From Gemmatirosa kalamazoonensis (lineage in GTDB: Bacteria; Gemmatimonadota; Gemmatimonadetes; Gemmatimonadales; Gemmatimonadaceae), in contig NZ_CP007128.1 in assembly GCF_000522985.1 (NCBI RefSeq), forward strand, positions 2,898,220 through 2,962,219: a stretch of DNA of 64,000 nucleotides, in the 5' to 3' direction. Below are positions 51,494 to 58,817 of this stretch, piece by piece. Position 1 is the stretch's first letter. Each line of letters starts with the position of its first letter. The position numbers were made by a program, and so were the translations under genes. The notes beneath the pieces are model-generated. The model saw only the letters and a program-made list of their open reading frames with translations, did no database searches and had not been told where the DNA came from.

Positions 51494-52150
51494 TCAGTCG
51501 GCGGCGACGAGCGTCGCGACGCCGGAGCGGGAGCCGAAGCGACGGGCGTCGTCGCAGTCCGGCGTCCAGATGTCGATGCGCGTGCCGCGGATCCGCTTGC
51601 CCGTGTCGTCGACGAGGAACCGGCCGATGAACCGGCCGCCGGCGAACAGCTCGACGTGGCGGGCGAGCGGGAAGACGCGCGGATCGGCCGCGATGATCCC
51701 CGGCCGCACGGGACGGCCGCGCCGCGTGCGGCCCTGGAGGCAGTACGCGGTGAGCGTGACCGCCACGGGCTCGCCGGGGCGCGCCCGGGCGAGGAGGCTC
51801 CGCAGCCCGATGAGCTTCGGCACGAGCGCGCGCGACAGGTGCAGCCGCGGCGTGAGGAGCGGCGACGCGAACTCGCGCACCGTCTCGAACGGCTTCGGGA
51901 GCGCGCGTTTCTTCTTCGGCGTAGTAACCGGCTCGGCCGCGGAAGCCGGTGGCGCAGCGACGACGAGGACCGGCGCGTGCTCGGGCTCCGCCACGACGGT
52001 CGCCGGGGAGACGGCTACCTCTTCCTGCTCGTCATCGGCATCGTCGTCGAGGAAGCGGCCCACGGCGACGACGCCGGCGAGCAGCACCCATCCGACGAAC
52101 ACGAACAGCCCCGGACGACGCGCCAGCGGACGACGGCGGCGGCGGTCCAT
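51494..52150 (-). CDS. Membrane-anchored 3D-domain protein (possible peptidoglycan-active)
   Basis: This is a 218-residue protein with a basic N-terminus and one membrane helix (about 14-32, GLFVFVGWVLLAGVVAVGRFL), an acidic/Pro-rich linker, and a C-terminal 3D domain: VTLTAYCLQGRTRRGRPVRPGIIAADPRVFPLARHVEL, FLVDDTGKRIRGTRIDIWTPDCDDARRFG. The aspartates of the last two motifs are the three-Asp signature of the MltA/Rpf/YabE double-psi barrel fold, usually found in lytic transglycosylase-like cell-wall enzymes. It likely acts in the periplasm. It starts 14 bp downstream of the aroB stop and is presumably cotranscribed. Confidence 0.8.
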   Translation of the reverse strand: MDRRRRRPLARRPGLFVFVGWVLLAGVVAVGRFLDDDADDEQEEVAVSPATVVAEPEHAPVLVVAAPPASAAEPVTTPKKKRALPKPFETVREFASPLLTPRLHLSRALVPKLIGLRSLLARARPGEPVAVTLTAYCLQGRTRRGRPVRPGIIAADPRVFPLARHVELFAGGRFIGRFLVDDTGKRIRGTRIDIWTPDCDDARRFGSRSGVATLVAAD

Positions 52151-52164
52151 GGTGCGCCCGCCGG

Positions 52165-53253
52165 TCAAGCGAGCACCTCCAGCAGGAGGGCGTCGTCGAG
52201 CGGCATCGACCAGCGGCCGCCGGCGCTCGCCATCGCGCCGATGCGCTCGGGGAGCGCGTACTCGACGCGGCCGGCGCGCGCCTTCTTGTCGCCGCGCGTG
52301 GCCTCCAGGATCGCATCGGGGGCCATGCCGGCGGGACGGCGCCGCGGGAGGCCGGCGGCGTCGAGGGTCGCGCGGATGGCGTCGGCGGTGCCGGCGACAG
52401 CGATGCCCGCACGTTCGGCGGCCTCGGCCTCCATGGCCATGCCGATCGCGACGCACTCGCCGTGGAGCAGCGAGTAACCGCTCAACGTCTCCACGGCGTG
52501 TCCGATCGTATGTCCGAAGTTCAGGATCTTGCGCATGCCTCCCTCCCGCTCGTCGGCCGCGACGATCGCGGCCTTCGTGGCGACGCTGCCGGCGACGACG
52601 TGCGCGAGGAGCGTCGTCGCGTTGTGACCGTCGGGCGCCGTGAGGAGCGGCAGCGCCGCCCGCACCGCGTCGAAGTACGCCGCGTCCGCGATCACGCCGT
52701 GCTTGACCACTTCCGCGAGCCCGGCGACGAGCTCGCGCCGCGGCAGCGTCGCGAGCACCAGCGGGTCGATGACGACGGCGGCCGGCGGATGGAACGCGCC
52801 CACGAGGTTCTTCCCGTGCGGCGTGTCCACGGCCGTCTTGCCGCCGACCGACGCATCGACCATGGCGAGCAGCGTCGTCGGAACCTGCACCACCGGCACG
52901 CCCCGCATGAACGTCGCGGCGACGAACCCGGCGAGATCACCCACCACCCCACCCCCCACGGCGACGACCGTGGTGTCCCGCCCGCAACCGGCCGAGAGCA
53001 TCGCGTCCGTCAGCCGCGCCCAACTGTCGCGAGTCTTCTGCGACTCCCCCGGCGGGACGTCGAGGCGGAGGGCGTCGGGCAGCATGCCAGCCACAGCATT
53101 GCCGTGGAGCGGCCCGACCGCTGTGTCGGTGATCACAACGTACCGGTGGGCCGGCGCGACCCGGGCGACGAGCGCGCCGATGTCCGCGAGCAGCCCGGGG
53201 GCGACCCAGACGGGGTAGGGCAGGACGCCGCCGGCGGCGTCCTCGCGAGTCAC
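52165..53253 (-). CDS. aroB: 3-dehydroquinate synthase
   Basis: This 362-residue enzyme makes 3-dehydroquinate from DAHP, step two of the shikimate pathway, with NAD and a divalent metal. Motifs include VVAVGGGVVGDLAGFVAATFMRGVPVVQVPTTLLAMVDASVGGKTAVDTPHGKNLVGAFHPP, the GLAEVVKHG metal-ligand segment and KILNFGHTIGHAVETLSGYSLLHGECVAIGM with two histidine ligands. The GTG start at 53253 overlaps the adenosyltransferase TGA. It belongs to a minus-strand run with the adenosyltransferase and the 3D-domain gene, and it is functionally related to tyrA, which is transcribed away from it. Confidence 0.96.
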   Translation of the reverse strand: MTREDAAGGVLPYPVWVAPGLLADIGALVARVAPAHRYVVITDTAVGPLHGNAVAGMLPDALRLDVPPGESQKTRDSWARLTDAMLSAGCGRDTTVVAVGGGVVGDLAGFVAATFMRGVPVVQVPTTLLAMVDASVGGKTAVDTPHGKNLVGAFHPPAAVVIDPLVLATLPRRELVAGLAEVVKHGVIADAAYFDAVRAALPLLTAPDGHNATTLLAHVVAGSVATKAAIVAADEREGGMRKILNFGHTIGHAVETLSGYSLLHGECVAIGMAMEAEAAERAGIAVAGTADAIRATLDAAGLPRRRPAGMAPDAILEATRGDKKARAGRVEYALPERIGAMASAGGRWSMPLDDALLLEVLA

Positions 53254-53801
53254 CACGTCACCTCGCCGGCCCCGGCCCGCCGGTTCGCGACGCGCGCGAG
53301 CACGAACAGCAGGTCCGACAGCCGGTTCAGGTACTGCACCGCGAGGGCGGGGATCTCGATATCGCGCGCGAGCGCGACGACGCGACGCTCGGCGCGGCGG
53401 CACACGGTGCGGGCGACGTGCAGCGCGGCGGCCTTCGGCGTGCCACCGGGGACGATGAACGACTTCAGCGGCTCGAGCTCGGCCTCGCCGTCGTCGATCG
53501 CGCGCTCGAGCTGCGCGATGCGCCCCTCGTCGATGCGCGCCTTCTCGAGCTGCTGCTGCATCTTGTCGCGGTCGGGCGTGGCGAGCAGCGCGCCGATGGC
53601 GAAGAGGTCGCGCTGCACGGGCACGAGCACCTCGTCGATGCGCGGCATCATCTCGATGGAGCGCGCGAGGCCGAGGGCGGCGTTCAGCTCGTCGACGTCG
53701 CCGTACGCCTCGACGCGCGGATGGTGCTTGTCCACGCGGCCGCCGCCGAACAGCCCCGTCGTCCCCTGGTCGCCCGTCCGTGTGTAGATCCGAAGACTCA
53801 T
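53250..53801 (-). CDS. Cob(I)yrinic acid a,c-diamide adenosyltransferase, PduO type
   Basis: This 183-residue enzyme transfers the adenosyl group of ATP to cob(I)alamin. The PduO signature is intact at the N-terminus (YTRTGDQGTTGLFGGGRV, residues about 6-23) and the second ATP segment is ARTVCRRAERRVVALARD. The C-terminal YLNRLSDLLFVLARVAN is also diagnostic. It starts at ATG 53801. TAGATTCGCC lies just upstream (53815-53806), probably a promoter element with a very short leader. Its divergent partner is tyrA, and the intergenic space between them is almost entirely repeat array C. Confidence 0.93.
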   Translation of the reverse strand: MSLRIYTRTGDQGTTGLFGGGRVDKHHPRVEAYGDVDELNAALGLARSIEMMPRIDEVLVPVQRDLFAIGALLATPDRDKMQQQLEKARIDEGRIAQLERAIDDGEAELEPLKSFIVPGGTPKAAALHVARTVCRRAERRVVALARDIEIPALAVQYLNRLSDLLFVLARVANRRAGAGEVTW

Positions 53802-53805
53802 GGAG

Positions 53806-53815
53806 GGCGAATCTA
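53806..53815 (-). promoter_or_regulatory. Candidate start-proximal promoter element of the adenosyltransferase operon
   Basis: On the minus strand TAGATTCGCC ends four bases before the ATG region at 53801. The mirror-image element TAAATTCGCC precedes tyrA on the other strand, so both divergent genes share the same start-proximal sequence TA(A/G)ATTCGCC(C/G)TCCATG. Confidence 0.4.
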
Positions 53816-53822
53816 ATCCCCG

Positions 53823-53948
53823 GTGTGGCGGCGCTGGTACGGCGGCGCTGGAACCTCGGCGCTGATGCTACGGCGCTGAACGCGCGCGGCAGCAGCGCCG
53901 CCGTTCCAGCGCCGAGCCATCAGCGCCGCCGTTTCAGCGCCGCCGTAG
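53823..53948. repeat. Inverted 14-bp-periodic array (array C)
   Basis: This is nine consecutive 14-bp units. The first four are NNNNNN-CGGCGCTG, the fifth is a central AACGCGCGCGGCAG, and the last four are CAGCGCCG-NNNNNN, the reverse orientation. The 8-bp core is invariant and the 6 variable bases differ, partly complementing across the centre. It fills 126 of the 163 bp between divergent genes. Confidence 0.9.
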
Positions 53949-53950
53949 AG

Positions 53951-53960
53951 TAAATTCGCC
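53951..53960 (+). promoter_or_regulatory. Candidate start-proximal promoter element of tyrA
   Basis: TAAATTCGCC lies four bases before the tyrA ATG (53965), matching the element on the opposite strand before the adenosyltransferase. If it is a -10 element, the -35 would be inside array C. Confidence 0.4.
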
Positions 53961-53964
53961 GTCC

Positions 53965-55113
53965 ATGAGCTCCGAGTCCTCCCCCCGTCCGCTCCCGCTG
54001 CTGCGCGCGATGATCGACGCGCTCGATCGGGAGCTGCTGCAGATCATGGCGCGCCGCATGTCGCTGGTCGCCGAGGTGGCGGCGTACAAGCGCGCGCACG
54101 GGCTGCACATCCGCGACGTCACGCGCGAGCGCGAGGTGCTCGCCGATCGGGCGCGCCACGCCGAAGCGTTAGGCCTGCCCCCCGGCGAGATCGAATCGAT
54201 CTTCCGCCTGCTGCTGCGCGCGAGCCGCGACCAGCAGGCCGCGTTGCGCGCCGAGGTCGCGCCCGACGTGGCGCCGCTCACGGTGGCGATCGTCGGCGGG
54301 AGCGGCGGCATGGGGCGCGTGATGGCGCGCGTGTTCGGCGATCTCGGACATCGCGTGCTCGTGGTGGACCTCAACACCGAGCTGCGCGCCGAGGAGGCGG
54401 CATCGCTCGCCGACGTGACGATCGTGAGCGTGCCGATCGACGCGACGGACGCGGTGATCCGCGCCGTCGGGCCGCACGTGCGCGAGGACGCGCTGCTCGC
54501 CGACGTGACGAGCATCAAGGAGGCGCCGGTCTCGGCGATGCTCGCGTCGACGCGCGGGAGCGTCGTCGGCACGCATCCGATGTTCGGCCCGAGCGTGCAC
54601 ACGCTGCAGGGGCAGCGCGTGGTGCTCTGTCGCGCGCGCGGCGACGCGTGGGCGGAGTGGCTCACGCAGGCGTTCGTGGCGCGCGGCCTGGTGGTCACGG
54701 AGACGACGCCGGCGGCGCACGACCGCGCGATGTCGGTGGTGCAGGTGCTGACGCACTTCCAGACGCAGGTGCTCGGCCTCACGCTGGCGCGGTTAGGCAC
54801 CCCGCTGCCGGAGACGCTGCGCTTCACGTCGCCGGCGTATCTGCTGGAGCTCTACGTCGCGGCGCGCCACTTCGCGCAGTCGCCCGGCCTCTACGGCCCG
54901 ATCGAGATGCGCAACCCGCGCTCGGCCGACGTCACGGCGGCGTTCGAGCAGGCGGCCGCGGAGCTGTCGGAGATCGTGACGTCGGGCGATCAGGCGCGGT
55001 TCGGCGCGATGTTCGAGGAGGTGCGCGCGTTCTTCGGCGGCTTCACGGCGGAGGCGCTCGAGCAGTCGTCGTTCCTGATCGACCGGATCGTGGAGCGGAC
55101 GGAGACGGCGTGA
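53965..55113 (+). CDS. tyrA: Bifunctional chorismate mutase / prephenate dehydrogenase (TyrA, T-protein)
   Basis: This 382-residue enzyme fuses an N-terminal AroQ-type chorismate mutase (about 1-90: LLRAMIDALDRELLQIMARRMSLVAEVAAYKRAHGLHIRDVTREREVL) with a prephenate dehydrogenase (about 100-380). The dehydrogenase has TVAIVGGSGGMGRVMARVFGDLGHRVLVVD as its NAD motif, then LADVTSIKEAP and GTHPMFGPSVHTLQGQ, both diagnostic of TyrA. It makes 4-hydroxyphenylpyruvate for tyrosine. It is divergent from the adenosyltransferase-aroB operon. Two GTTAGGC heptamers occur in it (54168 and 54792). Confidence 0.95.
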   Translation: MSSESSPRPLPLLRAMIDALDRELLQIMARRMSLVAEVAAYKRAHGLHIRDVTREREVLADRARHAEALGLPPGEIESIFRLLLRASRDQQAALRAEVAPDVAPLTVAIVGGSGGMGRVMARVFGDLGHRVLVVDLNTELRAEEAASLADVTIVSVPIDATDAVIRAVGPHVREDALLADVTSIKEAPVSAMLASTRGSVVGTHPMFGPSVHTLQGQRVVLCRARGDAWAEWLTQAFVARGLVVTETTPAAHDRAMSVVQVLTHFQTQVLGLTLARLGTPLPETLRFTSPAYLLELYVAARHFAQSPGLYGPIEMRNPRSADVTAAFEQAAAELSEIVTSGDQARFGAMFEEVRAFFGGFTAEALEQSSFLIDRIVERTETA

Positions 55114-55120
55114 CGGGGGG

Positions 55121-55210
55121 ACGGCGGGACGGCTAACGGCGGGACGCCCGAGTGCGGGACGATCAACGGCGGGACGATCAACGGCGGGACGATCGAACGC
55201 GGGATGGCTC
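55121..55210 (+). repeat. Left arm of inverted 15-bp array (array D)
   Basis: There are six 15-bp units built on ACGGCGGGACGATCA, with variant units such as ACGGCGGGACGCCCG and AGTGCGGGACGATCA. The core GCGGGACGATC is the reverse complement of the unit core in the right arm (GATCGTCCCGC), so the two arms can pair across about 270 bp. Confidence 0.92.
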
Positions 55211-55287
55211 TGGGGCGGGCGGAGGCGAGAGGCGCGTTCGGTGCGCGGGGGCGTGGCTCCTCGAAGAGACCATCCTCCCAGTGGTTT

Positions 55288-55331
55288 GGAACGCGGATCA
55301 GCGGATTCGCGAATCCGTCGATCCGCGTTCC
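55288..55331. repeat. 44-bp hyphenated palindrome
   Basis: The outer arms GGAACGCGGATC and GATCCGCGTTCC flank an inner perfect palindrome CGGATTCGCGAATCCG, with one dinucleotide break (AG/TC) on each side. It lies between the arms of array D and resembles, from memory, short dispersed palindromes found in intergenic regions of several GC-rich phyla. Confidence 0.85.
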
Positions 55332-55476
55332 GAACACGAGGAGTCTTCCTGGGCTCGGCGGCGTGGGACGGCGCCGCGATGGTCGGATCCGGTCCGCGTC
55401 GGAGTGGTACGGCAGCGGCTTCCGCGCATAGCACCTTGGGCGAAGGGGGGGGAGCCCCCCTGGCACCTAGGTACGC

Positions 55477-55611
55477 GCCGTTCAATCCCGCCCTCGACCA
55501 TCCCGCAGTGGATCGTCCCGCAGTGGATCGTCCCGCAGTGGATCGTCCCGCGGTGGATCGTCCCGCAGTGGATCGTCCCGCAGTGGATCGTCCCGCAGTG
55601 GATCGTCGCGC
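55477..55611 (-). repeat. Right arm of inverted 15-bp array (array D)
   Basis: There are nine 15-bp units, mostly AGTGGATCGTCCCGC, with the first two degenerate (CCTCGACCATCCCGC type) and the last carrying TCGCGC instead of TCCCGC. They are the reverse orientation of the left arm units at 55121-55210. The array ends beside a GTTAGGC heptamer at 55613 and the ADOP stop codon. Confidence 0.92.
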
Positions 55612-55625
55612 CGTTAGGCGTGCCC

Positions 55626-58274
55626 TCAGTCCGCCCGAATCGCCTCGAGCGGATCCACGCGCGTGGCCCGCGCGGCGGGGATCCACGCGGCGGCGAGCGC
55701 CACGGCGCCTAACAGAACGGCCACGGCCGTGAACACGGCGGGGTCGGTGGCGCTCACGCCGTAGAGCATGCCGCGCAGCACGCGGCTCAGCGCGAGCGCG
55801 CCCGCGACGCCGATCAGGATGCCGGGGACCACGGCCGCCATCGCGTCGCGCAGCACCATGCCGCGCACCGCGCCACGTGCCGCGCCGAGCGCCATGCGCA
55901 CGCCGATCTCGCGGTGCCGCTGCGCGACCAGGTACGCGAGCACGCCGTGGATGCCGACGGCAGCGAGCAGCAGCGCGAGCGCGGCGAACGTGGTGAGCAC
56001 CGTCGTCGTGAAGCGGCGCGACTCCACCGTGCCGCCGACGACACCGGCGAGCGTACCGAGGCGCACGGGCACGTTCGGATCGAGCGCGCGCACGCGCTCG
56101 CGCACGGTGGTCCCGAGCGCCGGCGTGAGCGACGACGTGCGGACGACGACGGTCGACTCCCAGCCGAGCCGCTCGGGGCGCTGGCCGTAGTACACGTACG
56201 CCGTGGGCACCGGCGGCTCGTCGAGCGACTCGCTGCGCACGTCGCCCACCACGCCGACGATGGTGAGCCAGAGATTCGGGTGGCGGTCCATGCCGGGGAA
56301 GCGGATGCGGTGGCCGAGCGGCGACGCGCCGGGCCAGTACTTCCGAGCCATCGCCTGGTTCACGAGGGCGACGTGCTCGGCGCCCGGTCGGTCGCCCGGC
56401 TGGAACCCGCGCCCGCGGACGAGCGGGATGCCCAACGTGCGGAAGTAGGTGCTGTCGGTCACGCGATAGTCGGTGCTGCCCGCGAACTCGGTGGCGCCGT
56501 CGATGGCGAACGCGGAGTTGCCGCCGCCGTCGCCCATCGGGATCGCGTTGATCACGCCGACCGACGTCACGCCCGGCACGGCGCGCAGCGTCGGGAGCAG
56601 TCGGTCGAAGAACGACGCGACGCGCGCCGTGTCGGCGTAGAGCGCGCTCGGGAGCGCGATGTCGGCGGTGAGCACGCCCTCGGTGTGGAAGCCGGGGTCC
56701 TCGGAGAGCAGCGCGCGGAGGCTCTTCGCGAGCAATCCGGCGCCCACGAGCAGCGCGACGGCCATCGCGACCTCGGCGCCGATGAGCAGCCCGCGCGCGC
56801 GGAGCCGCGCGCCCTGGATGCCCGCGCGCCCGCCCGCGCCGATCGCGCCGCGCAGATCGCCGGTGATGCGCAGCGCCGGGGCGAGGCTCACGAGGATGCC
56901 GGTGACGACCGACGCCGCGGCGGCGAACGCGAGCACGCGTCCATCGACCGCGACGATGGCGAAGCGTGGGAGCGCCGCGCCGGCGAGGGCGACGAGCGCG
57001 CGCGTGAGCCCCCACGCGAGCGCGCAGCCGAGCGCGCCGCCCGCCGCGGCGAGGAGGATGTTCTCGGTGAGCACCTGTCGCACGATGCGCCCCGGGCGCG
57101 CGCCCATCGCCGTGCGCACCGCGTACTCGCGCTGGCGCGTCTCGCCGCGGGCGAGGTTCGCGCTGGCGAGGTTCACGCACGCGACGAGCAGCACGAGGCC
57201 CACCGCGCCGAGCAGGATGAGCAGCGTGCGACGCACGTCGTGCGCGAGATCCTCGTGCAGCCCGACGACGCGCGCGCGCTCGGCGTCCATCTCCTTCCCG
57301 AGCTGCGCCTTCAGCCGGCCGAGTATCGCGCTGACCTCGCGCTGCGCGTCGCCGGCCGAGGCGCCCGGCGCGAGCCGCGCGACCATCGCCCAGTTGTGCG
57401 CGGTGCGCGACGGCGTGTCGTCGGCCGTCGTGTACCACACGTCGGTGCGCGCGGGGAAGTTGAACGACGGCGGCATCACGCCGACGACGGGGATGAGCTC
57501 TCCCTCGATGCGCAGCGCGCGGCGCGAGAACGCGACGTCGCCGCCTAACGACTCGCGCCAGAAGCGGTCGCTCACGATGGCCACCTGCGGGCCATGGAGC
57601 ACGCCCTCGCCGGCGCCGACGAGGCGGCCGCGCGCGGCGGGTACGCGGAACACGTCGAAGAACTCGCGCGACACGGCGGCGACGCGCACGCGCAGCGGCT
57701 CGTCGGCACCGAGCACCGTCGACTCGAAGCCGGCGACGTAGGCCGCCTGCTGGAGCGTGCGCGCCTCGCGCTGCACGTCGAGCGCGTTCGCGCCGGCGAA
57801 CGCGACGTGGTCGCTGCCGCGCGTGTGCTCGTAGAGCCGCACGAGCCGATCGGGCGCGGGATACGGCAGCGGCCGCAGGAGCACGCCGTCGACCGCGGAG
57901 TAGACGGCGGTCGTGACGCCGATGCCGAGCGCGATGGTGAGGACGGCGACGACGCTGAACGCGGGCGCGCGGAGGAGCGCGCGCGCGGACTGGCGCACGT
58001 CGCGCACGAGCGACTCGAGCGCCGCGGTGCGCGGCGGCGCGTCGTCATTCGTTGCGCTCCCCGGCGCGCGGCCGCGCCACTCGCCGTGCGCGCCGAGCTC
58101 GCGAAGCGCCTTCGCGCGCGCGGCCTCGGGCGAGAGCCCGGAGCGGACGTTGTGATCGATCTCCATCTCGAGATGAAATTTCAGCTCGTCGTTCAGCTCC
58201 TCGGCGTGCGCCTGCGGAGTGACGACGCGATGCAGGCGACGGCGCAGCCGGTACGACCAGGACGCGAGGGACAT
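55626..58274 (-). CDS. ADOP-type ABC transporter permease (MacB_PCD/FtsX duplicated permease)
   Basis: This is an 882-residue permease. It has a cytoplasmic N-terminus with a PadR-associated segment (EELNDELKFHLEMEIDHNVRSGLSPEAARAKALRELG), then two tandem MacB_PCD/FtsX modules: helix and periplasmic core about 95-400, a middle helix bundle (about 340-440), then a second core ending with three helices near the C-terminus (VLTTFAALALLLAAVGIHGVLAYLV and ARVTG-type loops). This duplicated arrangement without an ATPase is the ADOP family described in Acidobacteria and Gemmatimonadota. No ATPase gene is nearby. A PadR regulator starts 11 bp upstream, the typical pairing. The protein contains GTTAGGC heptamers at 55707 and 57543. 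Confidence 0.93.
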   Translation of the reverse strand: MSLASWSYRLRRRLHRVVTPQAHAEELNDELKFHLEMEIDHNVRSGLSPEAARAKALRELGAHGEWRGRAPGSATNDDAPPRTAALESLVRDVRQSARALLRAPAFSVVAVLTIALGIGVTTAVYSAVDGVLLRPLPYPAPDRLVRLYEHTRGSDHVAFAGANALDVQREARTLQQAAYVAGFESTVLGADEPLRVRVAAVSREFFDVFRVPAARGRLVGAGEGVLHGPQVAIVSDRFWRESLGGDVAFSRRALRIEGELIPVVGVMPPSFNFPARTDVWYTTADDTPSRTAHNWAMVARLAPGASAGDAQREVSAILGRLKAQLGKEMDAERARVVGLHEDLAHDVRRTLLILLGAVGLVLLVACVNLASANLARGETRQREYAVRTAMGARPGRIVRQVLTENILLAAAGGALGCALAWGLTRALVALAGAALPRFAIVAVDGRVLAFAAAASVVTGILVSLAPALRITGDLRGAIGAGGRAGIQGARLRARGLLIGAEVAMAVALLVGAGLLAKSLRALLSEDPGFHTEGVLTADIALPSALYADTARVASFFDRLLPTLRAVPGVTSVGVINAIPMGDGGGNSAFAIDGATEFAGSTDYRVTDSTYFRTLGIPLVRGRGFQPGDRPGAEHVALVNQAMARKYWPGASPLGHRIRFPGMDRHPNLWLTIVGVVGDVRSESLDEPPVPTAYVYYGQRPERLGWESTVVVRTSSLTPALGTTVRERVRALDPNVPVRLGTLAGVVGGTVESRRFTTTVLTTFAALALLLAAVGIHGVLAYLVAQRHREIGVRMALGAARGAVRGMVLRDAMAAVVPGILIGVAGALALSRVLRGMLYGVSATDPAVFTAVAVLLGAVALAAAWIPAARATRVDPLEAIRAD

Positions 58275-58284
58275 GGCGCGGGCC

Positions 58285-58623
58285 TCAGGCGGGAGCGAAC
58301 TGCATGACGGCGTGGACGGCGCGCACGAAGTCGAGCCAGCCCTCGCTCTCGCGGGCGAGCTGGCGTCGCCCGGCGGCGGTGAGGGCGTAGAAGCGCGCGC
58401 GTCGGTTGTTCTCGGAGACCCCCCACTCGGCGGCGACCCAGCCGCGCTCCTCGAGGCGGTGCAGGGCGGGGTAGAGCGCGCCCTGGTTCACGCGCAGCAC
58501 GTCGCCCGAGGTCTGTCGGATGTGGAACGAGATCCCCCACCCGTGCAGGCGGCCGAGGGACAGCGTCTTCAGGATCAGCATGTCGAGGGTGCCGGGGAGC
58601 CGGTCGAGCGGGGGAGCGGGCAT
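58285..58623 (-). CDS. PadR-family transcriptional regulator
   Basis: This is a 112-residue winged-helix regulator. It has PLDRLPGTLDMLILKTLSLGRLHGWGISFHIRQTSGDVLRVNQGALYPALHRLEERGWVAAEWG, the standard PadR helix-turn-helix with GALYPALHRLEERGW, then the wing with RRARFYALTAAGRRQLARE. It lies directly upstream of the ADOP permease gene and is presumably its repressor or a partner. The ATG at 58623 was preferred to an upstream GTG at 58683, since the latter would put the operator palindrome inside the coding region. Confidence 0.93.
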   Translation of the reverse strand: MPAPPLDRLPGTLDMLILKTLSLGRLHGWGISFHIRQTSGDVLRVNQGALYPALHRLEERGWVAAEWGVSENNRRARFYALTAAGRRQLARESEGWLDFVRAVHAVMQFAPA

Positions 58624-58646
58624 GGCGCGGGAGCTCGGGTCGGGGT

Positions 58647-58667
58647 TCCTGTCAGTCGCTGACAGGA
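58647..58667. promoter_or_regulatory. Perfect 9-bp inverted repeat, probable PadR operator
   Basis: TCCTGTCAG-TCG-CTGACAGGA lies 24 bp upstream of the padR-like start. A short, perfectly symmetric palindrome in that position is the expected autoregulatory PadR binding site. Confidence 0.55.
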
Positions 58668-58701
58668 GTGAGACGGTACGCACGCGCGAAAGGTTTCTCT
58701 A

Positions 58702-58800
58702 CGCTCCGCGCTCCGCGCTCCACGCTCCACGCTCGCTCGGTGCCGCGAACTGGCCGAGCGTGGAGCGTGGAGCGTGGAGCGTGGAGCGTGGAGCGTGGAG
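58702..58800. repeat. Inverted heptamer array (array E)
   Basis: The left arm has four heptamers (CGCTCCG twice, CGCTCCA twice, 58702-58729). The right arm has six CGTGGAG heptamers (58759-58800). The arms are inverted around a spacer whose ends CTCGG and CCGAG also pair. The array fills the divergent region between the PadR and ferredoxin reductase genes and ends 17 bp before the latter's ATG. Confidence 0.92.
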
Positions 58801-58817
58801 GGGTTTAGGTTGTTCGG

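Larger units (their letters stand above)
55114..55625. other. 512-bp intergenic region dominated by repeats
   Basis: This gap between the convergent tyrA and ADOP genes contains both arms of array D (55121-55210 and 55477-55611) and a 44-bp palindrome between them (55288-55331). I see no protein-coding gene: the open frames across it are low-complexity translations of the repeats. Confidence 0.8.

Noticed and set aside
53823-53948. CRISPR-like array because of regular 14-bp spacing with variable 6-bp parts
   Set aside because: The period is far too short for CRISPR, and the orientation switches in the middle.
54793-57438. 881-residue minus-strand frame across array D
   Set aside because: It translates the 15-bp repeats as TAGRS-type periodic peptide and shadows the ADOP gene in a wrong phase.
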